From the NCBI RefSeq assembly GCF_004522095.1, contig NZ_SPUI01000003.1, positions 310,001 through 374,000 of the forward strand: a stretch of 64,000 bases of DNA. Reading direction: 5' to 3'. A model generated the notes under the pieces. It saw nothing but the letters and a program-made list of their open reading frames with translations. It was not told the origin of the DNA and ran no database searches. This document shows positions 16,912 through 26,648 of this stretch, in pieces (the first letter of the stretch is position 1; each line of letters starts with the position of its first letter). This DNA is from Nocardioides sp. 503. GTDB lineage: Bacteria; Actinomycetota; Actinomycetes; Propionibacteriales; Nocardioidaceae. The position numbers were made by a program, and so were the translations under genes.

Positions 16912-18342
16912 GTGACCACCGTCTCCACCCCTGCGTCCACCGCCGAGCCTGCCGTTCCCGTGGGACCGGGGCTGTCCGTCGCCGTCCTGTGCCTGGGCGG
17001 GCTGATCGCCGCGCTTACCCAGACGTTCGTCATCCCGCTCCAAGGCGAGCTGCCGGTCCTGCTGTCGACCTCGGCGGCCAACGCGTCCTGGGTCATCACC
17101 GCGACGCTGCTGGCCGGCGCCGTGGCCATGCCGATCGCCGGCAGCCTGGGCGACCTGTTCGGCAAGCAGCGGGTGCTCTTCGCCAGCGCGCTGATCCTGG
17201 TGGTCGGCTCGCTCGTGGCCGCCCTGTCCGACTCGCTGCTCCCGATGCTGGCCGGCCGCACCCTGCAGGGCATCTCCATGGGCTTCATCCCCGTGGCGAT
17301 CAGCCTGATCCGCGACATCGTCCCGCCGGCGCGTACGGGCACCGCCATCGCCGCGGTCAGCGCCACCCTCGGGGTCGGCGGGGCCATCGGCCTGCCGCTG
17401 TCGGCGTGGATCGCCGACAGCTACGACTTCCACGCGCTCTTCTGGGTCTCGACCGTCCTCGCCGCGGTGGTCGCACTCGCGGTCGCACTCGTGATCCCGC
17501 ACGTCCCCTCGGCTCGCGGGGGCCGGCTCGACCTGGTCGGTGCACTCGGCCTCGCCGTCGGCCTGGTGTCGGTCCTGGTGGCCGTCACCAAGGGCCGCGA
17601 GTGGGGCTGGGACACCGCGCGACCGTGGACGTTCATCGGCGTCGGCCTGGTCGTGCTCCTCGCCTGGGGTCGCTACGAGCTCTCCCACCCCGCTCCGCTG
17701 TGCGACCTCCGCGTCACCGCCCGGCGCCCCGTCCTGCTCACCAACCTGGCGGCCGTGGCGATCGGCTTCGGGATGATGGGCCAGGCGATCATCGTGCCGC
17801 AGCTGCTCCAGCTCCCCGAGCTCACCGGCTACGGCCTGGGCCAGTCCCTGCTCGCCGCCGGCCTGTGGATGGCGCCCGGCGGACTGGTCATGATGGCCTT
17901 CGCGCCCGTCTCCAGCACCCTCATGACCCGCTACGGCGCCCGCGTGACGCTCGCCGTGGGCGCTGCCGTGCTCGGCAGCGGCTACCTCGTCGCCGTCGCC
18001 TTCCACGGCGCCCCCTGGCAGCTGCTCGTCGTCTCGTGCGTGACGTCGGCGGGCGTCGGCATCGGGTACGCCGCGATGCCCGCGCTCATCATGGCCTCCG
18101 TGCCCGCGACCGAGTCGGGCGCCGCCGTCGGCGTCAACTCGCTCATGCGCTCCGTGGGCACCACGACCGCCAGCGCCGTTATGGCCAGCGTCCTGGCCGC
18201 GTCGCTCACCGACTTCCACGGCTTCCCGGTGCCCTCCGAGGGCGCCATGGAGCTCGGCTTCCTGATCGGGGCGGGTGCCGCCTTCCTCGGCGTCGTGCTG
18301 ACGCTGCTGATCCCCCGCCGCAGCACCGCCGCCGTCGCGTAG
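16912..18342 (+). CDS. MFS drug-efflux-type transporter (DHA2-like)
   Basis: 476 residues with about 14 hydrophobic segments. Motif A is GSLGDLFGKQRVLF (about residues 79-92), and a motif-C-like GVGGAIGLPLSAW occurs in helix 5. These place it in the 14-helix proton-antiporter group that exports drugs and toxic compounds. Substrate unknown. GTG start; upstream promoter carries a perfect operator palindrome, so induction by a repressor ligand is likely. Confidence 0.85.
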   Translation: MTTVSTPASTAEPAVPVGPGLSVAVLCLGGLIAALTQTFVIPLQGELPVLLSTSAANASWVITATLLAGAVAMPIAGSLGDLFGKQRVLFASALILVVGSLVAALSDSLLPMLAGRTLQGISMGFIPVAISLIRDIVPPARTGTAIAAVSATLGVGGAIGLPLSAWIADSYDFHALFWVSTVLAAVVALAVALVIPHVPSARGGRLDLVGALGLAVGLVSVLVAVTKGREWGWDTARPWTFIGVGLVVLLAWGRYELSHPAPLCDLRVTARRPVLLTNLAAVAIGFGMMGQAIIVPQLLQLPELTGYGLGQSLLAAGLWMAPGGLVMMAFAPVSSTLMTRYGARVTLAVGAAVLGSGYLVAVAFHGAPWQLLVVSCVTSAGVGIGYAAMPALIMASVPATESGAAVGVNSLMRSVGTTTASAVMASVLAASLTDFHGFPVPSEGAMELGFLIGAGAAFLGVVLTLLIPRRSTAAVA

Positions 18343-18383
18343 ACGTCACCAGCCGCACCAGCGGCCCCACTGCCCGCCGATAA

Positions 18384-18446
18384 CTCACGCTTCCCGTACG
18401 AAGCTTCGTGCGGGAAGCGTGAGTTTCACCGGGTACCCGGTGAATC
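18384..18446. repeat. Palindromic element, TTTCACCGGGTACCCGG family, copy 2
   Basis: First a 40-base near-perfect palindrome with arms CTCACGCTTCCCG and CGGGAAGCGTGAG around ACGAAGCTTCGT, then GTTTCACCGGGTACCCGGTG. It occupies the first part of the 345-base gap before the cebE-like gene; the rest of the gap holds the two CebR operators and the promoter. Confidence 0.85.
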
Positions 18447-18505
18447 TCCCGCGCCCGGACGCGCCTCCGCGCGCTCCGCTGCACTGAACACACTCACCCC
18501 TGCGA

Positions 18506-18519
18506 TGGAAGCGCTCCCA
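18506..18519. promoter_or_regulatory. CebR-type operator 1
   Basis: TGGAAGCGCTCCCA differs by one base from the CebR consensus TGGGAGCGCTCCCA known in Streptomyces. It lies 182 bases upstream of the cebE-like start, exactly 100 bases before operator 2. Confidence 0.75.
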
Positions 18520-18605
18520 CCTCACAGCCAGACGAATTACGCCGAGTCCAGGCAGAAGGTTGCGGTGGCGATGTGACGCATGTCATCTTGAACGCGCCAA
18601 GACCG

Positions 18606-18619
18606 TGGAAGCGCTCTCA
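18606..18619. promoter_or_regulatory. CebR-type operator 2
   Basis: TGGAAGCGCTCTCA, two mismatches to the CebR consensus. It lies 69 bases before the cebE-like start. Paired operators suggest repression by looping or by covering the promoter between or beside them. Confidence 0.7.
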
Positions 18620-18687
18620 CACCGAGTGCGCCCCATCCCCCGGGCCATCCGGCCCGCAGCCCAGCACTACGGCAGGAGCGTTCCCCC

Positions 18688-20016
18688 GTGCAGATCTCAC
18701 CCTTCGGGCCCCGTCAGGAGCCCCGTCCGCCTCACACCTCGAGCCCGACCAGCACCACGCGCCGCCGGCGCCTCGCGCTGGCGTCGGTCGGCGCCCTGGT
18801 CCTCAGCCTGGGACTCGCCGCGTGCGGCGGGGACGACGAGGCCAAGGACGGCAAGACCACCCTCACGGTGGCGACCTTCAACGAGTTCGGCTACGAGGGC
18901 CTGCTCGACGAGTACATGAAGGAGAACCCCGACATCAAGGTCGTCCAGAAGAAGCTGGGCACCTGGGAGGAGCACCGCGACAACCTCTACACCAAGCTCG
19001 CGGCCGGCTCCGGTCTCTCCGACATCGAGGCGATCGAGGGCGACGGCATGCCCGCCATCCTCGAGGAGAAGGGCGCCTTCATCGACCTCAGCGACGACGC
19101 CGTCGACGGCCGCTGGCTGGACTGGAAGGTCAAGGCCGGCACCAACGCCGACGGCGAGCTCATCGGCTACGGCACCGACATCGGCCCGGAGGGCATCTGC
19201 TACCGCTCCGACCTGTTCAAGAAGGCCGGTCTGCCGACCGACCGCGAGGAGGTGGCCGCGCTCTTCGCCGACTGGGACACCTACTTCCAGACGGGCAAGG
19301 ACTTCGTGAAGAAGATGCCCGACACCGCCTGGTACGACTCCTCCAAGGGCACCAGCCAGGCGATGATCAACCAGCTGGCCTACCCCTTCGAGGACGAGGA
19401 CAACAAGGTCGTCGCCACCTCCAACCCCGAGGTCCGCGAGGTCTTCGACACGGTCACCTCGATGCAGTCGGCCGGCCTGGCGACCAACCTCGACCAGTGG
19501 TCGCCCGACTGGGTGGCGGCGTTCCAGAACGACGGCTTCGCCACGATGGCCTGCCCCGGCTGGATGCTCGGCATCATCGAGGGCAACGCGGCCGGCGTGA
19601 AGGGCTGGGACATCGCCGACGCCTTCCCCGGCGGCGGCGGCAACTGGGGCGGCTCCTACCTCACCGTGCCCGCCATGGGTGAGCACCAGGAGGAGGCCAA
19701 GAAGCTCGCCGAGTGGCTCACCGCCCCCGAGCAGCAGGTGAAGGCCTTCGACGCGAAGTTCACCTTCCCCAGCCAGGTCGAGGCCCAGGAGGACCCGGTC
19801 CTGCTGAAGGCGACCCAGCCGTTCTTCAACGACGCCCCGGTCGGCCAGATCCTGTCCAACCGCGCCCTGGCCGTGGAGCTGCAGCCCTACAAGGGACCCA
19901 AGTACGCCGACATCATCACCGCGTTCCAGGCCGCGATCCTCCGGGTCGACCAGGGCCAGGAGTCGCCGGACGAGGCATGGGACTCCTTCACCGCCGACGT
20001 CGAGCGGATCGGCTGA
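18688..20016 (+). CDS. cebE: Cellobiose/oligosaccharide ABC transporter, solute-binding lipoprotein (CebE-like)
   Basis: 442 residues, with a lipoprotein signal ending LSLGLAACGG (lipidated Cys near 47). The mature protein is a family-1 extracellular sugar-binding protein (TLTVATFNEFGYEGLLDEY..., later VPAMGEHQEEAKKLAEWLT). It captures the sugar outside and delivers it to the two permeases encoded next. GTG start with an AGGAG ribosome site. Family, gene order and the CebR boxes upstream indicate cellobiose or cellotriose; other beta-glucosides remain possible. Confidence 0.85.
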   Translation: MQISPFGPRQEPRPPHTSSPTSTTRRRRLALASVGALVLSLGLAACGGDDEAKDGKTTLTVATFNEFGYEGLLDEYMKENPDIKVVQKKLGTWEEHRDNLYTKLAAGSGLSDIEAIEGDGMPAILEEKGAFIDLSDDAVDGRWLDWKVKAGTNADGELIGYGTDIGPEGICYRSDLFKKAGLPTDREEVAALFADWDTYFQTGKDFVKKMPDTAWYDSSKGTSQAMINQLAYPFEDEDNKVVATSNPEVREVFDTVTSMQSAGLATNLDQWSPDWVAAFQNDGFATMACPGWMLGIIEGNAAGVKGWDIADAFPGGGGNWGGSYLTVPAMGEHQEEAKKLAEWLTAPEQQVKAFDAKFTFPSQVEAQEDPVLLKATQPFFNDAPVGQILSNRALAVELQPYKGPKYADIITAFQAAILRVDQGQESPDEAWDSFTADVERIG

Positions 20017-20026
20017 GCCCGAGTCG

Positions 20027-21043
20027 ATGACCTCGCAACCCACCACCGCGCCCGCCGGGGAGGTCTCCTCCTCGACCTCCCCGGCCGGGCCGGCCCAGGC
20101 GGTGGAGCCGCTGCCCAGGGACACGCCACCCCGGCTGACCCTGCGGCAGCGGCTCTCCCGCTGGGACGTGCGCTTCTCCCCCTATCTCTACGTGTCGCCG
20201 TTCTTCCTGCTGTTCCTCGTCGTGGGCATGTTCCCCCTCGCCTACACCGCCTACGTGTCGGTGCACGAGTGGGGCCTCATCGGCGGCAAGGGCGAGTACG
20301 TCGGCCTCGACAACTACCGCGCGATCTTCGCGGACCGCTACTTCTGGCGGGCGATGCGCAACACCGTCAGCATCTTCCTGCTGTCCTCCATCCCGCAGGT
20401 CATCGTGGCGCTCGCGGTCGCGGGGCTCCTCGACACCCAGCTGCGGGCCAAGACGTTCTGGCGGATGAGCGTGCTCATCCCCTTCGTGGTCGCGCCCGCC
20501 GCGGCCACCCTGATCTTCGGCAACCTGTTCGGCGACCGCTACGGCCTCATCAACGGCGCACTCGGCCTCGTCGGCATCGACCCGATCGCCTGGCACGTCG
20601 ACACCCTGCCCAGCCACATCGCCATCGCCTCGATGGTCAACTGGCGCTGGACCGGCTACAACGCGCTGATCCTGCTCGCCGCCATGCAGGCGGTGCCCCG
20701 CGACCTCTACGAGTCCGCGGCGCTGGACGGGGCCGGCAAGGTGCGCCAGTTCCTCTCGGTCACGATCCCGATGATCCGTCCGACGATGATCTTCGTGGTC
20801 ATCACCTCGACCATCGGCGGGCTGCAGATCTTCACCGAGGCCCGCCTCTTCGACAACGTCGGTCTCGGCGGGTCCGACCGCCAGTGGCAGACCGTGACCC
20901 TCTACCTCTGGGAGCTCGGCTGGCGTCTGCGCGACCTCGGCATGGCCTCGGCCGTGGCGTGGCTGCTGTTCCTCTTCATCGTGATCTTCGCGCTGGTCAA
21001 CCTCGCGGTGTCCGCACGCCTCGGGGCAGGAGGCCGCAAGTGA
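20027..21043 (+). CDS. cebF: Sugar ABC transporter permease (CebF-like)
   Basis: 338 residues, six membrane helices after a Pro/Thr-rich cytoplasmic N-terminus. The EAA loop that docks the ATPase is visible as [20 protein letters not shown] (about 225-244), typical of MalF-type CUT1 permeases. Ten bases separate it from the binding-protein gene. It overlaps the next permease by four bases (GTGA). Confidence 0.9.
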   Translation: MTSQPTTAPAGEVSSSTSPAGPAQAVEPLPRDTPPRLTLRQRLSRWDVRFSPYLYVSPFFLLFLVVGMFPLAYTAYVSVHEWGLIGGKGEYVGLDNYRAIFADRYFWRAMRNTVSIFLLSSIPQVIVALAVAGLLDTQLRAKTFWRMSVLIPFVVAPAAATLIFGNLFGDRYGLINGALGLVGIDPIAWHVDTLPSHIAIASMVNWRWTGYNALILLAAMQAVPRDLYESAALDGAGKVRQFLSVTIPMIRPTMIFVVITSTIGGLQIFTEARLFDNVGLGGSDRQWQTVTLYLWELGWRLRDLGMASAVAWLLFLFIVIFALVNLAVSARLGAGGRK

Positions 21044-21858
21044 ACCGCCGTCCGGGTTTCCTCGTCTACGGCCTGCTGGCGGCGTTCGTCCTCGCCTCGG
21101 CCCTGCCGCTCTACTGGTCGCTCATCGTGGGCTCGCACACCAAGGAGGTGGTCACCCGCGAGGTGCCGCCGCTGCTGCCCGGAGGCCACTTCTTCAGCAA
21201 CGCCCAGCGGGTCTTCGAGACCGTCGACTTCTGGAAGGCCCTGGGCAACAGCATGATCGTGTCCACGGTCTGCGCCACGTCGGTGGTGTTCTTCTGCACG
21301 CTCGCCGGCTACGCGTTCGCCAAGCTGAAGTTCCGCGGCAGCAAGGCCCTGATGGTCTTCGTCGTCGGCACGCTCGCGGTGCCCACGCAGCTGGGCGTCA
21401 TCCCGCTGTTCATCCAGATGGCCAAGCTCGGCTGGACCGGCCACATCTGGGCGATCATGGTGCCCACGCTGGTGACGGCGTTCGGCGTCTTCTTCATGCG
21501 CCAGTACCTCGTCGACGCCATCCCGGACGAGCTCATCGAGGCCGCGCGCGTCGACGGCTGCTCGATGTTCGGGACGTTCTGGAACGTCGCCGTGCCGGCC
21601 GCCCGACCGGCGGCCGCGATCCTCTGGCTGTTCACGTTCATGACCGTCTGGACCGACTTCTTCTGGCCCATGATCGTGCTCCCCGCCACCAACCCCACCG
21701 TTCAGATCGCACTCGCCCAGCTCCAGAGCAGCTACTACGTCGACTACAGCCTGGTGCTCTGCGCCGCGGTCCTGTCGACGATCCCGCTGCTGGCGCTGTT
21801 CGTCCTCACCGGCCGCCAGCTGGTCGCCGGCATCATGCAAGGAGCAGTCAAGGGATGA
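21040..21858 (+). CDS. cebG: Sugar ABC transporter permease (CebG-like)
   Basis: 272 residues with six membrane helices, MalG-type. The EAA loop reads [20 protein letters not shown] (about 165-184). GTG start with an AGGAGG ribosome site, coupled to cebF by overlap; its own stop overlaps the bglC start (ATGA). No ATP-binding subunit is encoded in the operon, so energy probably comes from a shared MsiK-type ATPase elsewhere, as in Streptomyces. Confidence 0.9.
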   Translation: MNRRPGFLVYGLLAAFVLASALPLYWSLIVGSHTKEVVTREVPPLLPGGHFFSNAQRVFETVDFWKALGNSMIVSTVCATSVVFFCTLAGYAFAKLKFRGSKALMVFVVGTLAVPTQLGVIPLFIQMAKLGWTGHIWAIMVPTLVTAFGVFFMRQYLVDAIPDELIEAARVDGCSMFGTFWNVAVPAARPAAAILWLFTFMTVWTDFFWPMIVLPATNPTVQIALAQLQSSYYVDYSLVLCAAVLSTIPLLALFVLTGRQLVAGIMQGAVKG

Positions 21859-23321
21859 CCCACCAACTCGACACCCGCGCCGAGGCCCTCCCGGGCCAGG
21901 AGCTGCGGTTCCCGCCCGACTTCCTCTGGGGCGCGGCCACCGCGTCGTACCAGATCGAGGGCGCCACCGGCGAGGACGGCCGCACGGCCTCCATCTGGGA
22001 CACGTTCGCGAGCGTGCCCGGCGCCGTCATCAGCGGAGACACCGGCGACCCGGCGTGCGACCACTACCACCGCATGCCGCAGGACGTGGAGCTCATGAAG
22101 CGCCTCCACCTCGGCAGCTACCGCTTCTCGGCGGCGTGGCCGCGGGTGCGCCCCGACGGCGGCGCGGTCAACCCGGCCGGCGTGGACTTCTACTCCCGCC
22201 TCGTCGACGAGCTCCTCGGCCAGGGCATCAAGCCCTGGATGACGCTCTACCACTGGGACCTGCCTCAGAAGCTCGAGGACGCCGGCGGCTGGACCAACCG
22301 CGACACCGCCTACCGCTTCGCCGAGTACGCGCTCTCCCTCTACGACGCCCTCGGTGACCGGGTGCCCGTGTGGACGACGCTCAACGAGCCGTGGTGCTCG
22401 GCGTTCCTCGGCTACACCGGCGGCCAGCACGCGCCGGGCCGGCAGGAGGGGGTGGCCGGCCTGGTCGCCGCGCACCACCTGATGCTCGGTCACGGCCTGG
22501 TCGTCGACGAGCTGCGGCGGCGCGGCACCACCGCGCAGCTCGGCATCACGCTCAACCTCACCGTCGCCGACGCCCACGACCCGACCGACGACCTGGACCG
22601 CGACGCCGCACGCCGCATCGACGCCCTGCACAACCGGGTGTTCCTGGACCCGATCCTCACCGGCCGCTACCCGGTGGACCTGCTGGGCGACACCGCCCAC
22701 CTCACGTGGGACGCACGCCCCTGGGGCACGGTGGTCCGCGAGGGCGACCTCGCCCTGATCAGCACCCCGCTGGACGTGCTGGGCGTCAACTACTACAAGG
22801 GCGACGCGGTCTCGGGGCGCCCGCAGGAGCACACGACCGGGGTCGACGGCGCCCACGCGGAGCGGGCGACCAGCACGCCGTTCGTCGGCTGCGAGGACGT
22901 CACCTTCCCCAGCCGCGGGCTGCCGCAGACCGCCATGGGGTGGGAGGTCCAGCCGGAGGGCCTGACCCGGCTGCTCAAGCGCCTGGACGCCGACTACGAC
23001 GTACCTCAGCTCTACGTCACCGAGAACGGCGCCGCCTACGCCGACGAGGTGGGCGCCGACGGGCGCGTCGACGACCCGGAGCGCGTGGCGTACGTGATCG
23101 CGCATCTCGCCGCCGTGCATGCGGCCATCGCCGACGGGGTCGACGTGCGTGGGTTCTTCCAGTGGTCGCTGCTCGACAACTACGAGTGGGCCTACGGCTA
23201 CGACAAGCGCTTCGGCATCGTGCACGTCGACTACGACACGCAGGTCCGCACGCCGAAGACGAGCGCGCTGGTCTACGCCGAGGTGGCACGTACCGGACGC
23301 CTGCAGGCACCGGAGAGCTGA
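21855..23321 (+). CDS. bglC: GH1 beta-glucosidase (BglC-like)
   Basis: 488 residues, full-length family-1 glycosidase without a signal peptide, so it acts on imported disaccharides in the cytoplasm. It opens [19 protein letters not shown]. The acid/base Glu is in TLNEPWC (about residue 177) and the nucleophile Glu in [10 protein letters not shown] (about 392). It would split cellobiose to glucose. It is coupled to cebG and followed nine bases later by the repressor gene. Confidence 0.95.
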   Translation: MTHQLDTRAEALPGQELRFPPDFLWGAATASYQIEGATGEDGRTASIWDTFASVPGAVISGDTGDPACDHYHRMPQDVELMKRLHLGSYRFSAAWPRVRPDGGAVNPAGVDFYSRLVDELLGQGIKPWMTLYHWDLPQKLEDAGGWTNRDTAYRFAEYALSLYDALGDRVPVWTTLNEPWCSAFLGYTGGQHAPGRQEGVAGLVAAHHLMLGHGLVVDELRRRGTTAQLGITLNLTVADAHDPTDDLDRDAARRIDALHNRVFLDPILTGRYPVDLLGDTAHLTWDARPWGTVVREGDLALISTPLDVLGVNYYKGDAVSGRPQEHTTGVDGAHAERATSTPFVGCEDVTFPSRGLPQTAMGWEVQPEGLTRLLKRLDADYDVPQLYVTENGAAYADEVGADGRVDDPERVAYVIAHLAAVHAAIADGVDVRGFFQWSLLDNYEWAYGYDKRFGIVHVDYDTQVRTPKTSALVYAEVARTGRLQAPES

Positions 23322-23330
23322 GTCGATACC

Positions 23331-24377
23331 GTGGCGCGCGTGGAGGGGACCCGCAGTCTGGCAGGGCCGGGCGGTTCACCGACCCTGGACGAGGTCGCAC
23401 GCCTCGCCGGGGTCTCGCGCGCCACGGCCTCGCGCGCCATCAACGGCGGCAACCGGGTCAGCTCGCAGGCGCAGACCGCGGTGGACGACGCCGTCCGGGC
23501 GCTGGGCTACACGCCCAACCCGGCGGCGCGCAGCCTCGTCACGCGGCGTACCGACTCCGTGGGGCTGGTCGTGCCCGAGCCCGACGAGCGGGTCTTCTCG
23601 GACCCGTTCTTCGCGCGGACCCTGCGCGGCGTCACCCGGGTGCTCGCCGAGCGCGACCTCCAGCTGGTGCTGCTGCTGACGCGGCCGGGTGAGGAGGAGG
23701 CGCGGATGCTGCGCTACCTGCGCAACCGCCACATCGACGGCGCGCTGGTGGTCTCCCACCACCGCAGCGACAGCCTCGCCGACCACCTCGCCGCACTCGA
23801 CCTGCCGTGCGCGTTCGTGGGGCGGCCGTGGACGAGCGCCGACAAGGTCGCCTACGTCGACACCGACAACCTCGCCGGTGGGAGGCAGGGCGCGAGCGCC
23901 CTGATCGAGCGCGGCTGCCGGCGCATCGCCACGATCGCCGGACCGGACGACATGAGCGCGGGCGTCGACCGGCTCGAGGGCTGGCGCTCGGCGATGCGCG
24001 AGGCCGGCCTCGCGACCGACGCCGTCGTGCACGGCGACTTCACCGAGCGCGGCGGCGAGATCGCCGCCACCACGCTGCTGGAGCGCCACCCCGACGTCGA
24101 CGGCATCGTCGCGGCGTCCGACCTGATGGCCGCCGGCGCCCTGCGGGTGCTGACGGCCTCGGGACGCTCGGTGCCCGGCGACGTCGCGCTCGTCGGCTAC
24201 GACGACCTGGGCGTCGCGGAGCGCACGGTCCCCCAGCTCACCACCATCCGCAACCCGATCTCCGAGATGGCCGAGCAGGCCACCCGGCTGCTCCTGCAGC
24301 AGATCGACGGCGACAGCAGCGTCCGCGCCATGCGGGTCATCTACCCGCCCACGCTGGTCCGGCGCGACAGCGCCTGA
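23331..24377 (+). CDS. cebR: LacI-family repressor (CebR-like)
   Basis: 348 residues. The N-terminal helix-turn-helix reads TLDEVARLAGVSRATASRAI with hinge YTPNPAARSL; the remainder is a periplasmic-binding-protein-type sugar sensor. It should bind the two TGGAAGCGCT operators upstream of cebE and release on cello-oligosaccharide. It is the last gene of the operon, so it controls its own expression. GTG start. Confidence 0.88.
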   Translation: MARVEGTRSLAGPGGSPTLDEVARLAGVSRATASRAINGGNRVSSQAQTAVDDAVRALGYTPNPAARSLVTRRTDSVGLVVPEPDERVFSDPFFARTLRGVTRVLAERDLQLVLLLTRPGEEEARMLRYLRNRHIDGALVVSHHRSDSLADHLAALDLPCAFVGRPWTSADKVAYVDTDNLAGGRQGASALIERGCRRIATIAGPDDMSAGVDRLEGWRSAMREAGLATDAVVHGDFTERGGEIAATTLLERHPDVDGIVAASDLMAAGALRVLTASGRSVPGDVALVGYDDLGVAERTVPQLTTIRNPISEMAEQATRLLLQQIDGDSSVRAMRVIYPPTLVRRDSA

Positions 24378-24392
24378 GGCGCGCGCGGCGGG

Positions 24393-24484
24393 CAGTTTCC
24401 CCAAGGTATGCAGGGGAAGCTGCACTTCCCACGGTGTGCAACCCGAGGGAAGTGCCGCTTCAGGTGCATACCTTGGGGAAACTG
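24393..24484. repeat. 92-base cruciform-forming inverted repeat
   Basis: Outer arms CAGTTTCCCCAAGGTATGCA (24393-24412) and their exact complement (24465-24484); inner arms GCACTTCCC/GGGAAGTGC and GAAGC/GCTTC are perfect too. It lies between the convergent cebR and coiled-coil genes and may terminate both. No second copy was seen in the window. Confidence 0.85.
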
Positions 24485-24504
24485 TCGGCGGTCGCGCCGC
24501 CCGG

Positions 24505-25455
24505 CTAGCCCCCGGCGACGAGCTCCTCGCGCCGTGCGGCGAGCGCCTGCTCATCGGTCTCGGCCGCGCCGATCCTGCGGTCGAGGTCGCGGCGGACCTT
24601 GGCGACCCGCTCCTGCGCGGACGTCGTACGGCGGCGGGCATCGGCGATCCGGTCCTTCACGGCCCAGTCGCTGAAGATGTTGTCGAACCAGACGTCGAAG
24701 GTGCGGGTCATCCCGTCGACCTCGACGCCGTCGACCTGGCCGACGCCGACGTCGACGAGCTCGGCGGAGAGGTGCCGCAGCGCCGTGTCGGCGTCGCGCA
24801 GCCGCTGCTGCGCCTGGTCCATGCGGTCGTACTTCATCGCGTCGGTGAGCATGCCGCCGCCGAAGAAGGTGTCGTACGTCGCCCAGTCGCCGGCGCGCGA
24901 GAGCAGGTCCGCGGCTGCGGCCAGCCGGGAGGCTGCTCGCTCGGCGGCCGCGGATGCCTCCCGCAGCTCGGTCAGCTGGGAGCGCACGAACCCCAGTCGG
25001 TCGGCGAGCCCGGCCAGCTCGGTGCCGGCCTCGGTGTCCGCGTCGCGCAGCACCCGCTCCTTCGCCGCGACCGCCTGATCGCGGCGGGTGCGGACGTCTC
25101 CGAGGGCCTGGCGCGCCGCGCGGACGGTCACCAGCTCCGCCTCGGCCTGGGCCAGGCGCGCGTGGGCCTGCGCGGCGGCGTACTCCGCCTGCTGCTGCTC
25201 GGCCTGCTCGGTGGCGAGCTCGGTGTCGCGGGCGCCGCGCAGGGTCGCCCAGATGCGGGTGGGGCTGTAGCTCTCGAGCGCGCGGACGTCGGCCGCCTCG
25301 GTCTGCGCGGAAACCCGCGCCGCCTCGGCCGCCCGGGCCGCCGCCGCGACGTCCTCGCGGCAGCGCTCCTCGCGGGCGCTCAGACGGGCGTGCTCGGCGA
25401 CCGCGGTCGTGGCGGCGGCGAGCTCCTCGGTGGCCTGGGCGAGGTCGGTGGTCAC
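24505..25455 (-). CDS. Coiled-coil protein of unknown function
   Basis: 316 residues, almost entirely Ala/Glu/Arg/Gln-rich heptads (residues 1-190 and 215-316) interrupted by a conserved-looking segment LLSRAGDWATYDTFFGGGML (about 185-205) and by TFDVWFDNIFSDWAVKDRI. No signal peptide or membrane helix. I do not recognise a named family. The Trp/Phe-rich blocks look functional rather than random. GTG start; it is monocistronic. Confidence 0.75.
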   Translation of the reverse strand: MTTDLAQATEELAAATTAVAEHARLSAREERCREDVAAAARAAEAARVSAQTEAADVRALESYSPTRIWATLRGARDTELATEQAEQQQAEYAAAQAHARLAQAEAELVTVRAARQALGDVRTRRDQAVAAKERVLRDADTEAGTELAGLADRLGFVRSQLTELREASAAAERAASRLAAAADLLSRAGDWATYDTFFGGGMLTDAMKYDRMDQAQQRLRDADTALRHLSAELVDVGVGQVDGVEVDGMTRTFDVWFDNIFSDWAVKDRIADARRRTTSAQERVAKVRRDLDRRIGAAETDEQALAARREELVAGG

Positions 25456-25514
25456 CTCGCCGAGTGTTCCAGACCTCGGCGCTCCCCCGCCGCGACAGCG
25501 CCTGCTCCCGACGG

Positions 25515-25590
25515 AGTTTCACCGGGTACCCGGTGAAACTCACGCTTCCGGTACGAAACTTCGTGCCGGGAGCGTGAGTTTCGTACCGGG
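25515..25590. repeat. Palindromic element, TTTCACCGGGTACCCGG family, copy 3
   Basis: A 26-base perfect palindrome (25515-25540, arms AGTTTCACCGGG) followed by CACGCTTCCGGTACGAA and its imperfect complement, then AGTTTCGTACCGGGAG. It lies between divergent genes, just upstream of the LLM gene promoter. Confidence 0.85.
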
Positions 25591-25631
25591 AGTGGCCGCG
25601 AGAAACTGCAACGTGTTCTAGTCGACGGCGG

Positions 25632-25643
25632 TAGGTTCGTCCC
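25632..25643 (+). promoter_or_regulatory. -10 element and leaderless start of the LLM oxidoreductase gene
   Basis: TAGGTT at 25632-25637, six bases, then ATG at 25644. Confidence 0.5.
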
Positions 25644-26648
25644 ATGCTCCTCGACCTGCAGCTCGACGGCCGTCCCGACACCGCCGCGGCGCGCGCGCAG
25701 GAGCTGGTGGGGGCCGGGGTCGCGGGGCTGTTCACGTTCGAGGGGCCGCACGACGTCTTCTTCCCGCTCGTGAGCGCGGCCGGGGTGGTCGAGACGGACC
25801 TGATGACCAACGTCGCCATCGCGATGCCTCGCAGCCCCATGCACCTGGCCCATGCCGCCTACGACCTGCAGCTGCTCTCGCGGGGACGGTTCCGGCTGGG
25901 GCTGGGCTCGCAGATCAAGCCGCACATCGAGAAGCGCTACGGCGCCACGTGGAGCCCGCCGGCCGCGCGGATGCGCGAGATCGTGCTGGCGGTCAAGGCG
26001 ATCCTCGGCTCCTGGCAGGACGGCACCCGGCTCGACTTCCGCGGGGAGCACACCCAGCACACGCTGATGCCCCCGACGTTCGTCCCCGGACCGCACCCCT
26101 ACGGGATCCCGCCGGTCCTGCTGGGCGCCCTCGGCCCGGTGATGACGCGCACGGCGGCCGAGGTGGCCGACGGGCTGCTGGTGATGCCGTTCCACAGCCA
26201 CCGCCACTTCCGGGAGCGCACGCTGCCCGCGGTCGAGGAGGGGCTCGCCCGCTCCGGACGAGACCGCTCGTCGTTCTCGGTGTTCCCCCAGGCGATCTGC
26301 GCCATGGGCCGTACGCCGGAGGAGCAGGAGGCCGCGGCGGTCGGCGTGCGTGGGCTGCTGGCCTTCTACGGCTCGACGCCGGCCTACCGCCCGGTCCTCG
26401 AGGTCGAGGGCTGGGGCGAGGTGCAGCCCGAGCTCAACGCCCTGTCCAAGGTCGGCGACGTCGCGGCGATGATGGCGCTGGTCGGCGACACGATGCTCGA
26501 GACCCTCGCGGTCCGGGGCACGCCCGAGGAGTGCGCCGCCGAGCTCACCCGCCGCTTCGGCGACCAGGCCGAGCGCGTCTGCGCCTACTTCCCCGGCTAC
26601 GAGCCCCCGCTGGACCAGGTCTCCGCGCTCGCCTCCGCACTCCGCTGA
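25644..26648 (+). CDS. LLM-class (F420-dependent) oxidoreductase, TIGR03617-like
   Basis: 334 residues, luciferase-like TIM-barrel. It shows the LLM core (LATNVAIA-type block here as TNVAIAMPRSPMHLAHAAYD, then SRGRFRLGLGSQIKPHIEKRY). The first strand LDLQLDGRPDTAAARAQ and TFEGPHDVFFPL resemble the TIGR03617 subfamily, for which coenzyme F420 is the predicted cofactor. Substrate unknown. Its end overlaps the convergent EamA gene by 52 bases. Confidence 0.82.
   Translation: MLLDLQLDGRPDTAAARAQELVGAGVAGLFTFEGPHDVFFPLVSAAGVVETDLMTNVAIAMPRSPMHLAHAAYDLQLLSRGRFRLGLGSQIKPHIEKRYGATWSPPAARMREIVLAVKAILGSWQDGTRLDFRGEHTQHTLMPPTFVPGPHPYGIPPVLLGALGPVMTRTAAEVADGLLVMPFHSHRHFRERTLPAVEEGLARSGRDRSSFSVFPQAICAMGRTPEEQEAAAVGVRGLLAFYGSTPAYRPVLEVEGWGEVQPELNALSKVGDVAAMMALVGDTMLETLAVRGTPEECAAELTRRFGDQAERVCAYFPGYEPPLDQVSALASALR

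Noticed and set aside
18688..24377. Maltose or trehalose operon
   Set aside because: The glycosidase is GH1 with no alpha-glucosidase present, and the operators match CebR boxes.
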